Positions 35,325-47,817 of a DNA stretch of 64,000 nucleotides are shown here, one piece after another. The position numbers were made by a program, and so were the translations under genes. Position 1 is the stretch's first letter. Every line of letters starts with the position of its first letter. Under the pieces are notes generated by a model that had not been told where the DNA came from, did not search any database, and saw only the letters and a list, made by a program, of their open reading frames with translations. Location: contig JAJVDF010000046.1 of the NCBI GenBank assembly GCA_022410635.1, forward strand, positions 454,915-518,914, in the 5' to 3' direction. The stretch comes from Tretioscincus oriximinensis (taxonomy: Eukaryota; Chordata; Lepidosauria; Squamata; Gymnophthalmidae).

Positions 35325-35465
35325 GATCCACTCCCTGTCCCCACTAAGCCTTATCCTGATTTATATCTTGAACAGGATATGGGGCCTGCTGTAGTCTATA
35401 CTGGCATATGGATGGGCAAGCTCTATACCTAGATAGAACCCAGAATAAGGTTCAGTGGGGGGCAG
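35325..35465. repeat. CCTTATTCTGG-family MITE, diverged copy
   Basis: CACTAAGCCTTATCCTGATT is mirrored by ACCCAGAATAAGGTTCAGTG, with GGGGCCTGCTGTAGTCTATA and CTGGCATATGGATGGG between. It is the same layout as the palindrome at 33150. Confidence 0.6.
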
Positions 35466-35469
35466 AGAA

Positions 35470-37065
35470 GAGTGAAATAACCCATTTACAAAGAAAGAAA
35501 CGATTTTCATTCCACATTATCAAATTCAGAAAATACATCTTCATGATAAATCATGGAGCAAGCAAAATGACTAGTCACATTGCTGGCTGTGTTTTTTCCC
35601 CACACTGAAGTTGGACTAGAGTTTTGGTATTGACAGAATTAATGCTATATTTACACCTTATTAAAAAGAATAGAGGCTGTTTTCAATCCTCAAAGAGTGC
35701 TTACAGCTCAGAGATCAAAGAACCTACATCAAGTGCATTCTATTTCAAAGGGTTGTTGTCCAGGTCAACTCAGAAACATTGTGGATTGCAGCCAGAACCC
35801 TGGAGCTGCCTCACCCTGGTGAAGACCCCACACAACAACAACACTCNGATCCCACTGCTGCTAACCAGCCCACTGGCCTGTGTCCCTTCCGCAGCTACTG
35901 CCACTGCTGTTTTCACTCACAGAAGCCATTCCTCTTGCTGCCTCCCCTCTAATGCTTCATCCCCAGGTCACCACAGTCCCCTGTTGTCATTGCTTTCTTG
36001 AGAAAGCTGCCATTGTTTCATCCCTTCACTGACTCTTTTTTGAAGCTTGCTTTTATCTTTTAGCACAAAACTTCCTTGGTGGCTGCTGTGGTGATGATGA
36101 GGCAGTCTGTCATATATAGTAGGTGTGATAAGGCTGTCTCAGTCTGAAAATGGTTTGAGTTTCCTGTTCCATCCCTGAAATGAACTTTCTTCTTATAATG
36201 TGGCCATGGCCTTTTGTGGCATCCAGTAATAATCATTTGATTGCACTTTTTATAGATAATAAGTTAACATTTACTACAATTCAGCCAAAAAGTACATCTC
36301 ATGGGACTCAGGGAGAAACTTTAGCTGGGTCCCAGAGATTTGTGCAAGGCTATCTAATGCACTAGTTTATCAAAAGGGGATTTGAATTATTTGCTCAAAA
36401 TGCTGTTAGAAGGTTCGAAGAAGAAAACAATGAGAAAGAATGTTCTTCTGAAATTTAAGTTAAAGAAAGGTAAAATGTACAGTAGCCCTTTGAGGAGCTA
36501 TTGAAGGAGGAAGTGTCTAGATTTTTTTTATTTATGTCAAGGAAAATAGTACTTGGAGGATACTGAAGCTTGCATGCTTTTATGTTTCTTTGCATTGGAA
36601 AAACCCTTTTTGTGACACACTCTTTGCTTCCCTGCCTAGATTAATGGATTTCTATAATCTATAAATCAGTATATTTTTTCTTATGTATGTTTTGGTTTTA
36701 AAGATAAAGGTGCTGCATTTTGTAGAGAGTTCCACTTTGTCATCACTCTGCTAGTCTTGCATAGAAAGCTATTNCCTGCCCTCATTTGTAATGAAAAATT
36801 CCTAAATATGGAAGGACACTTAAGTTCTGACACAGTTCCAGTGCTAGAATATTCTGAATCAATGTTCCCATTGTCCATTTATCCTATCTTTAGACAGCAG
36901 TGAGCAAATGTTTGCTTTTTTTGTAATTCAGGGTACAACTTGAGATAATGCTATAGCAAATAATGCATTTTATTTTATTTAATTTGTAACACTGGATCTT
37001 AATGAAAAATATAACAATATATTGAAGGAGGGGGTCTATATATCCTTTGAATTTTTCCAGGTACT
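35470..37065. other. Presumed intron or intergenic, no feature recognised
   Basis: A+T-rich sequence. The open frame at 35624-36001 has Ser/Leu-rich low-complexity composition and no splice context. Confidence 0.5.
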
Positions 37066-37069
37066 GAAA

Positions 37070-37275
37070 CCTGGGGTGTGCCAATCATCATCTCTGCATT
37101 CAGAAAATGCTTACATTTACCTCTTCAACCTGGCCTTTGGCTGAAAATCTGCTCTCCCTTCCCTACTTTTCAGATAGTGTTGTTTTAATAGGTTGATTTG
37201 GTTTCTATTGTTAATCACACTGAGATCTTTGGGTATAGGGCAGTATAGAAATGTAAATCGATCAATAAATCATAT
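37070..37275 (+). mobile_element. L2-like LINE 3' UTR fragment
   Basis: It carries CATTCAGAAAATGCTTACAT, TCTTCAACCTGGCCTTTGGC and GGGCAGTATAGAAATGTAAA followed by (ATCAATAAA), the 3' terminal layout of the fragment at 31330. Confidence 0.55.
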
Positions 37276-38325
37276 AATGAGAGTATGATACAGTAATACT
37301 GCTCAGAGTTCTTGTACAAAGGGCAGGGCAAAGCCTTTAAAGGGAAAAGGGGACAAAGTTCAGTTGGCATCTCTTGTGGAAGCTGGATAGACTCCCATGT
37401 GAAATCCAGGAAAACTACAACAATATTTGATTTTTTGGTGAAATGGAAGGAGCAGGTTATCAATAAACTGTCCAAAGAAGACACTGTGCCTTTGAGTTCG
37501 TTTTTGCCCCTCTAATTTTGTTTGCAAAGTTTCAAGCATACTTTTGGATTTAAAAAGTTGGCAACCCTTGAGTTCAATAGAGTTGGTATAAGGCATGCTT
37601 TTTGATGTTGTTTCATTAATCATAGCATAAACTAAGAGTTTGTCTTAGTCTCTTGAGCTCGTTTTTTTAAAAATTACAGATATTGAATTATCTGCTATTT
37701 CTGTAAAACAGCAATTCTGAGACTAATTTTTTAGATTGTCATTATAATTACTCTGCAATTTTGAAGGGACTTTGGAAGGAAATTGGAATATACCATAGCT
37801 GTAAATTACTGCTTATGTGCTTTCATTAGTTTTCATTATTTCAGACAACTATCAGCTAGTGCTTTTTAGGTAACAGTTGTACTGCAGTTCCCGTTTCCTT
37901 TGGATAAGGCAGATAAAACTCTTAAGAAAACACTAAATTAGGAAATCTGAGACCTATTTATTTGCTTAGGGTGATTTTGACTTATTTCCAAAATAAAACC
38001 TACCGATACCTTCTGAGATGTAATAAGGCAAACCTGGGTTTTGGAAAGTTGTCTGGTAAGCTCGTGGATTTGTGTTATGCGTTAGCTAGTGGCAAATCCA
38101 GACTTCTTTGAAAAGCAGAAAAAGATCTTTAAAATGTTGAGTTAAAATTATTTCTGGCATACATGAGACTTATAAGGTGTTTCAGATATGAGTATGCAAA
38201 GCAGCATTTTCAGTTTCTCTTACAGGGGGAGTGAATTTGCTTGGTGAAAGGTCTGGTAAATTGAGCTATGGAGCAAGTTCACAGCTTGCTCACTTCACCT
38301 TGTTCTTAGTTGCTTGGCCTTAGAG

Positions 38326-38406
38326 CTTGGAGCAGTAATGTCACCTGCCATCATGTTGAGCCCTCTGATGGCTTAAGATGATGGCAGGTGACGTTACTGC
38401 TCCAAG
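38326..38406. repeat. 81-nt near-perfect hairpin
   Basis: Bases 38326-38362 and 38370-38406 pair over 37 positions: 34 Watson-Crick, two G-U and one mismatch, with a 7-nt loop (CTCTGAT). The arms read CTTGGAGCAGTAA and TTACTGCTCCAAG at their ends. Size and pairing suit either a microRNA-like precursor or a tiny MITE. No TA or longer target duplication is evident. Confidence 0.8.
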
Positions 38407-38594
38407 TAATGTCTGTTACGTATTACATAACCAAGTATGGTGATACTGATGTTATGTATTGCATAATACGGCTCAATTTGGGGACTTCATGGGCATTCTC
38501 TGTTCCTGTCAGGTTTCTAAATGCTGTTCTTGAAAATAATTTGTAGGTCTGGCAAAGGGCCACTGGAAGCCCTAGCAATTATGATGTATCATGA

Positions 38595-38725
38595 GAGACA
38601 GTTTGGTGTAATGTTAAGAGTGCTGGACTCCTAACTGGTAGTGTCCCAGTTTGATTCCACACTCCCCCATGAAGCCAACTGGGTGACCTTGGGCCAGTCT
38701 CAGTTCCACCTATTGTGTGTTCCAA
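38595..38725 (+). repeat. Sauria-type tRNA-derived SINE
   Basis: The sense strand shows an A-box region (GTTTGGTGTAATG), GTGCTGGACTCCTAACTGG, a B-box CCAGTTTGATTCC and the CAACTGGGTGACCTTGGGCC body. This resembles the Sauria SINE consensus as I remember it, and such elements are characteristic of lepidosaurs. The 3' end is truncated. It is a pseudo-tRNA head, not a tRNA gene. Confidence 0.7.
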
Positions 38726-39961
38726 CATGGCAGCTTGTTGTCCTGCCACTTCCAGATTTTTAAGCTGGGAATAGGATGAGTTAAGTACTCACTTTGCTCT
38801 TGGGATACATTTATTAATTTTCTACCTAGCAAAACTTGTTTTCCTTATAAGAATGATATCACTATTTCAAACATTTCCAGTAACATTCAAAATAGGGCTT
38901 TGCAAAATGCAAGTAAGAATATAAATAGCATAAAATTCTTCTCTTCACTGTTTGTTTAAAAGGAGAATTTGTTTATATTTCCTCTATAGTAGGGGCACTT
39001 GTAATTTATCTCTAATTTGCAATTGCCGAATAATATTAATTCAATAATCTTATTTTTACCTTCCTTATCCAAGTAGAAATCTTGAGACTTGATTTTATTT
39101 ATAGGTGAAGATAAAAACTATATCTTCTCGTATAATTCCTTATTTATAGGAACAGTTTGTTAGCTGTTTTTGTGTGGGATCTTGGAAACTTGGTTGCACG
39201 TATAGTATATCTTTATGCATGAAATTTAGATAAACCTGGAATATGGTGTGAAAAAGTTGTTCATCGGTGTATTTCATGTGCTTCACAGTTACTTAGCATA
39301 CGTGCAAGCCAGCTACATAGTTTTGTGTAATACGTGGCACTATATATATTAAAGCACTGTTGGCTTTNATTTAGAAATAATCATAAAAATTCCCTATAAT
39401 TCTTTTACAGACATTTAATATTTGCTTTGAAAGAGAATTTTCAACTTTCAGTAAATGTTATGCGTTGGTTTCCTTTTTATTTAGACAGATGTTACTTCTT
39501 GTCTTGCTGTTTTCCAGCTGTGGCTTTGTGTAAAATATTAATATCAGTTAAATGAGATACTGCGGTCTTCAGTTACTAAAGTTACTGAAACACTAAGAGA
39601 AGTAAAGTGTTTTCACACAGTCAACTTTCAGCAGCAGGGAGTTCAGCCTTTAATCAAGATGTTAATGGTTCAACTTTAATGAAATTATTTCAAAGAGATT
39701 CATGGTAGTTTCAATGAAGTACACTTGGAAATACATTGACAACAGCCTGTTAGAATCAGAAGCCTATGCTCTGCTACAAGCATGCTGTTACCTGAGCCAT
39801 TGTTACATGAGATAATCTGCCTGCTAGTATTATTTGTTAATAGTTTAACACCTTAAGATAGGATTGTATTACTTTTTCTTTTGTCAAAGTAACTGACAAA
39901 CTGGGACCTGTGTTTAATAAGACGTCAGTAGTTTAGGTTACTGTCTGAATTTATCCATATA

Positions 39962-40482
39962 CAGTTGAAACCTCGTTATAACAAACTCCAAGGGACCAAA
40001 AATGTGTATGTTATAATGAAACATTGTTATACTGAAACCAATGCAAAAAATTGACTTCAATAAGTTATCACAGTAACATACTTGTAAATACCAAAAACCA
40101 TTGCAAAAGTGATGTTAATGCACTTGTAAACACCCTGAACCCTTGCAAAAGCATCTTTAAGACCCTGTTCTCACTGAGTCTTATTCTGAATTGTATCTCA
40201 GGACAGCGGTTGGCCATCCACATGCCAGTGTAGACTATGGCAGGCCCCATACATCCCAGAATGAGATTCATAGTCTGTACTGAATGCCCATCCCCTCTTA
40301 CATGTCGGTTTGTTATAACAAGGTCTTGCAGAACAATCAAGGGCACAGAAATCAGTTTGTTATAGTGAAGGTTTTGTTATAATGAGGTTTGGTATTGCTC
40401 TCTGGTGTTCTGCTGGGACGTTCAAATTTGTTGCATTGCGAATTTTGTTATAATGGAGTTCTTTATAATGAGGTTTTATCTG
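39962..40482. mobile_element. Tigger/pogo-like non-autonomous transposon with nested MITE
   Basis: The left end CAGTTGAAACCTCGTTATAA and the inverted right end (CAGATAAAACCTCATTATAA) are related termini. TA sits at the left border. Subterminal TTATAATGA repeats recur throughout. A CCTTATTCTGG-family element (about 40165-40290) interrupts it. No transposase remains. Confidence 0.7.
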
Positions 40483-40489
40483 TGTACAT

Positions 40490-43340
40490 ACATACATGTG
40501 TATGTACAAGAAATGGTTAATGTAATTAAATTAAATATATCATAATATAGATTTGTACAATGTATCTATTGTACAGTTTTATATACTGTTGTCAAAGTTA
40601 TTGTCAATAAACAATCATATTTGCTACACTGATGGTAGGTTTCTGTAGTATGACATCTTCAAAGGGATGGCAGATGGAAATGTTTTTTTAACCTTTAACT
40701 CTACACTGAAGCATGCTTGCTGTGTTGATACTAACCTGCAGATAGACATGGAGAAACAGAACAGCTGGCATGAGCATTATTCTACGGTGTGCTACTACAT
40801 TATGTTTTGAAAAAGCAGTTTCTTCTGTGGCGTGTACTTCGAACTGTAAGGCACTAGATCAAAGACATACAGATCTAGGAAGATCTTAGGCCCCTGAAAT
40901 CCAAACTCTTTAGTATAAAATGAAGGTGTCTGCACATTTGATCTGGTACAGAAGATTTGTGTGTATCTTTCTCAAATTGCAAAGTCTCCAAAAGATTTAT
41001 AAATTACTTTAATGAACTTATTTACCTAGGTTTTATCCAGTCTTCCTGCTATAAACAATAAGAGTAGGTGAAGTAAGTGCAAGCTGAAGTTCTTTGCAAT
41101 TGACACTAGAAACCCATTTAATAATGCTGCAAAAATAAAAGCTTGTGAGCCAGTGTCCAAAGGAGAAGGGTATTCTTTTCGCTGCATTCCCCTTTTGCCA
41201 ATAACTGCTGGGCAAGAGAGAAGTATTGTCACGTTAATCTCAGCTTCTGATGAATGCATGAATAAATTGATCCCCATTTCTTAGGTTTTAATTTGGGGAG
41301 GTGGAGTTACTGTTTTCTAAATCATCTTTATTATTATTAAATGTCTTATGCATCAACAAAAATTACAACACCTTTATAAATCAAGTGATGCAGCTTTCTT
41401 GTTTATAACAGAAAATGGTGTTCTTTTGCTTTCTAGTAGAACTTTATCAGTTTTCATTCTGGCCTAAGTGTCTTTGACATTTACCATAAGTTCTAAACAG
41501 GCCTGATACCAACCAGCTTCTGTAATTTGACTGGATTGGTAAACATTTGAGGAAAAGTCTTTGTTTATAAAAACCATTTTCAAGTTGGGGTTCAAAATGA
41601 ACCAATCAGCCTGAAAATATTTGAATCAGAATGAAGACAAAATACTAAATTGCTTGTTTTTATGTAGTCAACTTTACTGAAAACAAGGAATATGTGTAGA
41701 AATTATTTAAGTAAGTGTATGGCCAGTATTTTATAATAGTTCATATGGACACAATTTGTCTATGATTTTTTTGCTTCTTGTTTCACATTCCTTATATGGA
41801 AGTTTCAGTCGATATTCTGCATAGCAGAGTCTATTAAAAATATATCTGTTTGTAGTAGAAGGGTTATTTCTCTCTTCCCATAGGCCTTCCATATCCCTGA
41901 GGTACTTGGAAATGATACTTGAATTCTACAGTGACAGGCTTTAAGCTTTTATGTACAATATCTACCACGGGTTTCTGTCCTTCAATATTACTCTTCTAAG
42001 CAGAATCTATTGTCTTCTATTCAATACAAATCTGTAAATCTGTCCATGAAAACTTTCTGTAATGTATTTTGACCTCCTGTTGCTGACTTGGCATACTCTG
42101 CTAGTGTTTGGCACTATCTTTCCTTTGCTTTCAAGTAATAACTCAGCATACTGTTGAGGTTTCTCTCTCGATATGCCAAGTCAGAAGAGGCCTGTTCAGA
42201 TAGAGAATAGAATATAATTGCTGTGGAATGTTTCTCAGTATTACCACCTGTGTACTGAAAGGCACTTTAAAGACAGTTGCTTGGAGATTTGCCTGTGAGA
42301 GCAGAGCACAATAAACTGAATCTTTTCAAAGTGCACTTTTCAATGTCTGGATTTCACAATTTAGATTGGGAAAAAAGTAATTACTTCTCTATGCAATCTA
42401 CCAGGAACATAAAACTGTTTCTCTGGTTTTCTTATTTGGGATAATTGGGTACATGTACTCTCATTAATATGAACCAGGATATTCTGGAATATGCGTAAAA
42501 AAATAAAAGTGAATAATGGCAGAAAAAGGTACTTGGCAGTTAACAATATATACATTCAAACCAACTGTTACTAATGATACAATTCATGGAAATTAGCTGT
42601 ATCAGTTGGTACCCAAGCAAAAAAAGGTTGATAATCTCTAGAGTTATAATTTTCAATTGAAGATTTTAACATATTCAGTGACTGTTTTATAAAAATAAAA
42701 ATTGAGTTTTAAACGAGCCTTTTTATTTTATGGCATCCTAGCCATTATAGAAATCTTGTCTCTTTATTTATAGAGGACAAAAGTTCAACAATATTAGAAG
42801 GTTTCAGAAAATTAGATATAACTCTAAAGCACTGATTGAAATTTTAACAGTTTGTGTTCCTGTTTTACTTCAGGCATCAAAGAAAAGGCAACAACTTTTT
42901 TAAAAAAATGTGTAATCACGTTAGAGACCCAGGAAGGAAAAAATAGCAGAGTCCTTTTGTACTTCAAAGACTTGGGTGGATTACTAAAAGTGAAAAAATC
43001 ATGGGGTATCATAAAGAACCCCAAAGATTATACAGGACAATAGAACTTTCATTATAATCCCAGGACCCCTGTGGAAAAAACTTGTTCGGTTACTCATGTT
43101 CTCAAACTCCAATATGAAAATACTGTGTATTCTATGAGCAGCTGCTTGCAAGCACTGGTGTTCGCCATCTCTGCACAGGATTTGTGATAACACGAGAAGA
43201 CGTCAGCCAGGACTACAGATCGCAGTTGGCTGATATGTGCAGTATTGGCTTCCTGGTCCTTTGTGTGCATTCCAAGTATACACAGACAGGTGATTAGATT
43301 ATGCTGGGTTTTCACCCCCTTTCATGTTTTACCTTGTCAT
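40490..43340. other. Presumed intron or intergenic, no feature recognised
   Basis: A+T-rich unique-looking sequence. The 63-codon frame at 42852-43043 and others lack splice-flanked or conserved features. Confidence 0.5.
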
Positions 43341-43344
43341 GTTC

Positions 43345-43490
43345 ATAGGGCCAGATTATAAGGCCTTGCTGTCCACATACGTGCTCGGTGTAGACTAAGT
43401 ATCCTGTACCTTTCTTGGTCTTCATCCAGCATGTGGATAGCAGATCCCTATTCTCAGATATAATTTAGAATAAGGCTTAGTGTCAAAAGG
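43345..43490. repeat. CCTTATTCTGG-family MITE, diverged copy
   Basis: TTATAAGGCCTTGCTGTCCA at the left, CAGCATGTGGATAGCAGATC and TTTAGAATAAGGCTTAGTG at the right follow the order of the palindrome at 33150. Confidence 0.5.
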
Positions 43491-43574
43491 GCTCAGGTTA
43501 GTAGGAAGTAAGTGGATATAACTGTTTCTAAGTATTTCTGACAAATTGTAGCATCTTGGCATCTACTGAGAAAA

Positions 43575-43625
43575 AGATTAGTAGCATGAGCTTTTGTAGA
43601 ATACACCTACTTCTTCAGATGCAAT
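43575..43625 (-). repeat. Penelope-like hammerhead remnant (copy 4)
   Basis: The minus strand reads GCATCTGAAGAAGTAGGTG, a CTAC closing arm, AAAA in place of GAAA, then GCTCATGCTA. The stem III block here keeps the U before the cleavage base, which copies 1-3 have lost, but GAAA is mutated. No foldback arms remain. Confidence 0.5.
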
Positions 43626-44248
43626 ATTTTTAAGTAGGCTTCTCTATTTTCAAAGTTTGAGACCACATTCCATTTTGGCTAATACAGCAGTCTGTAGAAA
43701 ATAAAATATGTATTAAGTCTGTGGATGATTCAGAGCGGAATTGATCTTTTGTTCCTTATTTCATTAAATTGTGGCAAATACTGTGCCTTTATGGGAAATG
43801 TATTACACATCCACACAGAGCACACATAATCAGAGGGCAAATGTAATTAAACTAGATTTTAAGACCTCAGTTCTATTTTTCATTTAAAAATTATTACCTA
43901 TATACTAGTATATTTGTAGCTGAAACCATGAAATAAACTTTTTGTTAATTAGAATTAGATAATTATGCACTGTGAGTTACTACCTTCTATATGTTGAGTA
44001 GTGATGCTAGCAGTTTTATCTACATTGGCAATTTTTATTCGTTTAGTTAAATATTTTGGTGAATGACTGATTAATAGTTTTGTCATTCTTCTTTTATTCA
44101 CAAGATACAAAGAGCAAAACAAAATATGCATCTACAGTGCTTACTGTTATGCAATTCACTGAAAAATACTTCGTTCTTATTAAAAAAAAAGTTAGGTGAC
44201 TATGAATGAGAAATACCTTAAATGCTGTTTTAGTAATCTGTTCACTTA

Positions 44249-44480
44249 GGCTGCATCCAGACACTGTAATGATGTCTGCATAGGGGTGCTCCTGCAGACA
44301 TAATGGCAGGTTGTGAGCGACGTAGTTGCTACAAACCTGCCATGCTGCGGGTTAAATGAGAGCTGATTTTTTTTAGCTTTGATGGCACTGTGCGCTGAAA
44401 ACTCGCTCCTTTTTTTAATGTGGCCTGCTCAGCCGTGCCCTCCGCCAATCAGCGATGAGCCCTGCAAAGCAGGCCAGGCA
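44249..44480. repeat. Foldback MITE (GCTGCATCCAGAC end)
   Basis: It opens GGCTGCATCCAGACACTG, the same terminus as 12628. Internal arms ATGATGTCTGCATA/GCAGACATAATGG and GGCAGGTTGTGAGC/GCTACAAACCTGCC pair. The right terminus is lost. Confidence 0.5.
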
Positions 44481-45072
44481 GAGGGAAGGCTGCTCTCAGT
44501 GGCTTCAAGTAATATATATCTGAGAAGGTGAAGGCATTAGTCAGCCTTCCTTCAAAGTCTGTGTATGTACATTTCCTCTATCCTTATGTGAGGTTTTACA
44601 TTGAGGATTTTGTGAGATACTTTCTGTTTTGATGTTTGTTCCGCTGTGTCAGGGCTCTTGCTCAGGGCTCTTGCAATTAGTAATCTATTTTACTTAAATT
44701 ACAGTAAGTTTAAAAATATTATTATTTTGCTGTCTTTAGGGTGATAGCCATATGGTGTTTATCAGTGGCAGCTGAAAAGTTGTGGCATTCATGGAGTACT
44801 TGGAAAGTTTCCTGCGATATTGTCAGGATAGAAGAGGCAGTAGGAGAACTGTGTATGTTGCCTTGAACTCTAGAAGAAATTTGATACTGAAATGGCTGCA
44901 GCAAACATTTTTAAAATGTATGTGTGAGTGGGGCGTGGGTAAGCAATGCGGTACCTGTATGATAAAATACAACTTAACTATATTGCAGCTTGAGAGAAAA
45001 AAACACATATAACAAACTTACTGGGTAGTTCTAACCTTACAGTGCATGATGGCATAATGAAGTCAATTTTTG

Positions 45073-45490
45073 AAGTCAGGCTGCAACGTCTGGGCCTCTT
45101 CAGCGACGTTCGAGAGAGGTGATCTGATTGAAGTGTACAAAATCATGCATGGGATGGATAGGGTGAATAGGCAAAAAATGTTTTCTCTGTCACACAACAC
45201 TAGGACCAGAGGGCACTCCTTAAAACTGATGGGTAGAAAAGTGAGAACAGACAAAGGAAAGTATTTTTTCACCCAGGGGGTCATCGGCCTGTGGAATTTA
45301 CTTCCTGAAGGAGTAGTGGTAGCTAACAGCTTGGATTGTTTCAAGACAGGACTAGACAGGTTTATGGACACCAAGGGTATAAATGGGTACTAGGATGGAT
45401 GTTGCCTCGGGATGGAGCAACAGGCAGGACTCCTGAAATACCATTTACAATTAGTCATGAACAGGTGCATATTTTGCTTTCTTCTGTTGC
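45073..45490 (+). mobile_element. CR1-like LINE 3' end, cut by an insertion
   Basis: Sense orientation. The last ORF2 residues (GDLIEVYKIMHGMDRVN) run in frame and the 3' UTR follows. It breaks off at 45490 in the middle of CTTTCTTCTGTT, before the usual GGGCTGTGGCC block. It has few mutations compared with the other copies. Confidence 0.85.
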
Positions 45491-46255
45491 CGTGGGAGGT
45501 GGAGCAAGGAGACCACAGCCTTTAAGTTGAACATGTATGATTTATTAACTTAATTTAACAATCAACAAAAACCCTAACGCAACATGCGTAACAAACAACG
45601 CAACCNAAAGCTAAACTTTAAACAAGTGCTTACTTAAATAAACAACCCAGAAGTGGAGAGAATTTGGCCATGGCTCAAGTAGGAGTGTGGCGGGTGCAGC
45701 AGCTTGATGACAGCCCAGGTCAGCCGCCCAGTCTGACACTGTAATCAGCTGGGCCAGGTCAGCTGCACGGTCTGGCACTGTAATCAGCTGGGCCAGGTCA
45801 GCTGCATGGTCTGGCACTGTAAAACCCGCTGGGCCACACCATTAAAGCTGCGCTCGTGTGTTTCCCGTAGACCCTGCGGGACCACACCCTCTGACGTAGG
45901 TCCTGGGCTGCTCACTCGCCTGGTGAGCCAGCCCCCCCATTGGTCTAGGAGCCCGATCCTTCAGCATCCATACCCACCCATCTTGTGGGTACTCCGAAGG
46001 GATCAAAGAGGCTTGATGGGCTCTCAAGAATCCGTCCTGTGTACAGCCCACCTCAATGATTCCAAACTTCCNTTCCACCTACCATCCCCAACGGTAGGCA
46101 CGCAAGTTCAGAAGGTAGTCAGGGGATACCTGTTTCTAGGAATTTTTGACTTCTCCCTGTCTACCAAGCTGCGCCACCGCCACATCACCACTCTCTGCCA
46201 TGACTAGAAGAGAAAGCAGAAGAAAGGGGCGGGTAAGGGAGTGATTTGCGCTTCC
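45490..46255. mobile_element. Unclassified insertion with tandem repeats
   Basis: Sequence unlike its surroundings begins GCCGTGGGAGGTGGAGCAAG, exactly where the CR1 copy stops. It contains three tandem 39-bp units (about 45717-45835; core CACTGTAATCAGCTGGGCC). I see no TIRs, LTR ends or target duplication. The 133-codon frame at 45806-46207 has no recognised domain. Confidence 0.45.
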
Positions 46256-46259
46256 AGAG

Positions 46260-47770
46260 TGAAAGAGGGCAAAATGTTTTCTTATGTCCTTAGGCATTTT
46301 AAGAGTATGTTAAAGGGAAAGCTACATTTCTACCACATTTCTCTTCAAACGAATTACAGTTTTAATCTTTCTTGCAGTAAATATAGATTATTCACATTGT
46401 TCAAATGCAATTAGAATATAAGGTTTGGAAGAAAGCCATGTTTACTGGAGTCTTTTGGAAGGTATTTTAAGTAGTTAGTTCACATTTGCATCAGTAGATA
46501 TGCTCAGTAGGAGCTTCTTGATAATGAATGCCTGATTACAGAATTTGTTATTTCTTATCTTGATGTCCATGGAATCTGCCATAAAGAGAAAAATCTGCTT
46601 AGAAATTTTCTAAGTATAGAAGAGGTGTATCTTAGAAGAATACTTGCTGAACTGTTCAGCCTCACCTCGGCAAGGTCAAATGATATAAATACATTTAATC
46701 TTGTTATAGTGGCTGAATTGCAGAATTGATGGCATTTAAATAACCCAGAATGAAAGCTCTTGCTGGTTTGAAAGTATATAGAATGAGTGTTGTTGTACCT
46801 CCATTTCCTATATTTTACTTAACTGTAGCAAAAATCTTCATCGACCTGAACTGCATTGTAATGTGTATTCTAGAACCAGCAACAGTGGAGCTGTTTTGAC
46901 ATGCAGAAGAAGGATGGTATATCTTCATTGTGAAGATAGAAATTTATGTTTCCTGCTTAATGAGGCATTTAGCTATGCACCTTGCATCTATAGGCTTGAA
47001 GTGGTACAATTCAGATGAAGTTATTGTATGACTGCTACAAAATACATAATCTTCATATTTTAGAGTATCAATACTGTTTGTTTAACCTGAGTGACATTAC
47101 TTTATTAGCCACTTTGCAAAGATCATCTTGAAGCAAATCATAATTAAAAACAATATACTAAAATTAACATTCAATAAAATTTATAAAACATTACATGTAA
47201 GTTAACTAAAATATTTTAAAACATGCAATACTCTGCTGATAACACATGGAATGGCTTTATGTTTTGAAATGAATTCACAATTTGGTTTTAATACAATATT
47301 TAGTTTTTCATAGAGTTTAATTTCCACTCAATTTGGTGGGCTTGGAATCATCTGGTAGAGACTTAATATACAGAAATGAAAATCAGAATTTTTGTAAGCC
47401 AGATAAAACTATTTAGTCTATGTGAAAAATTATACCCCGACTTGATTTTGTTGGCCAGTGGCCTCTGGAACAATCTTAGAATGTTCAACTTGGAAATTAT
47501 TTTGGTATCTCGATATCAGAGGAAATCCTTCACTTCTGTTGACTTTCTTGGATTCCCTGTGGAGTAGAACTTTCATTGAAATATGTTCGAGCAACTCCAA
47601 CATATGCAACCTCAAAGTGTCTTAATTTCCTAAGATACATCCTGTGACACAATATTGTGTTTTTATGCTCTTCTGTGATTCCACTGATCAGCTGTTTGAT
47701 TGTGTATCTTGGAATTCTGCTATAAAAGCCAATTTGAACTAGTTGTTTACTTCCCATTATTTCTTTTTAA
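46260..47770. other. Presumed intron or intergenic, no feature recognised
   Basis: A+T-rich sequence with nothing identified. Confidence 0.5.
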
Positions 47771-47775
47771 AAAAA

Positions 47776-47817
47776 CAAACTTTTATTGAAACTTGATCAA
47801 GTTTCAATAAAAGTTTG
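47776..47817. repeat. Perfect 42-nt palindrome
   Basis: It reads CAAACTTTTATTGAAACTTG up to the central GATC and then mirrors without a mismatch. It directly abuts the Penelope-like copy that starts at 47818, in the position where copies 1 and 2 have their left foldback arm. Confidence 0.9.

Noticed and set aside
38595..38725. Possible tRNA gene
   Set aside because: Box A and box B are present but no cloverleaf with paired acceptor stem follows. It is the head of a SINE.
45490..46255. Solo LTR of an endogenous retrovirus
   Set aside because: No TG..CA ends, no target duplication, no polyadenylation layout typical of an LTR and no retroviral coding sequence nearby.
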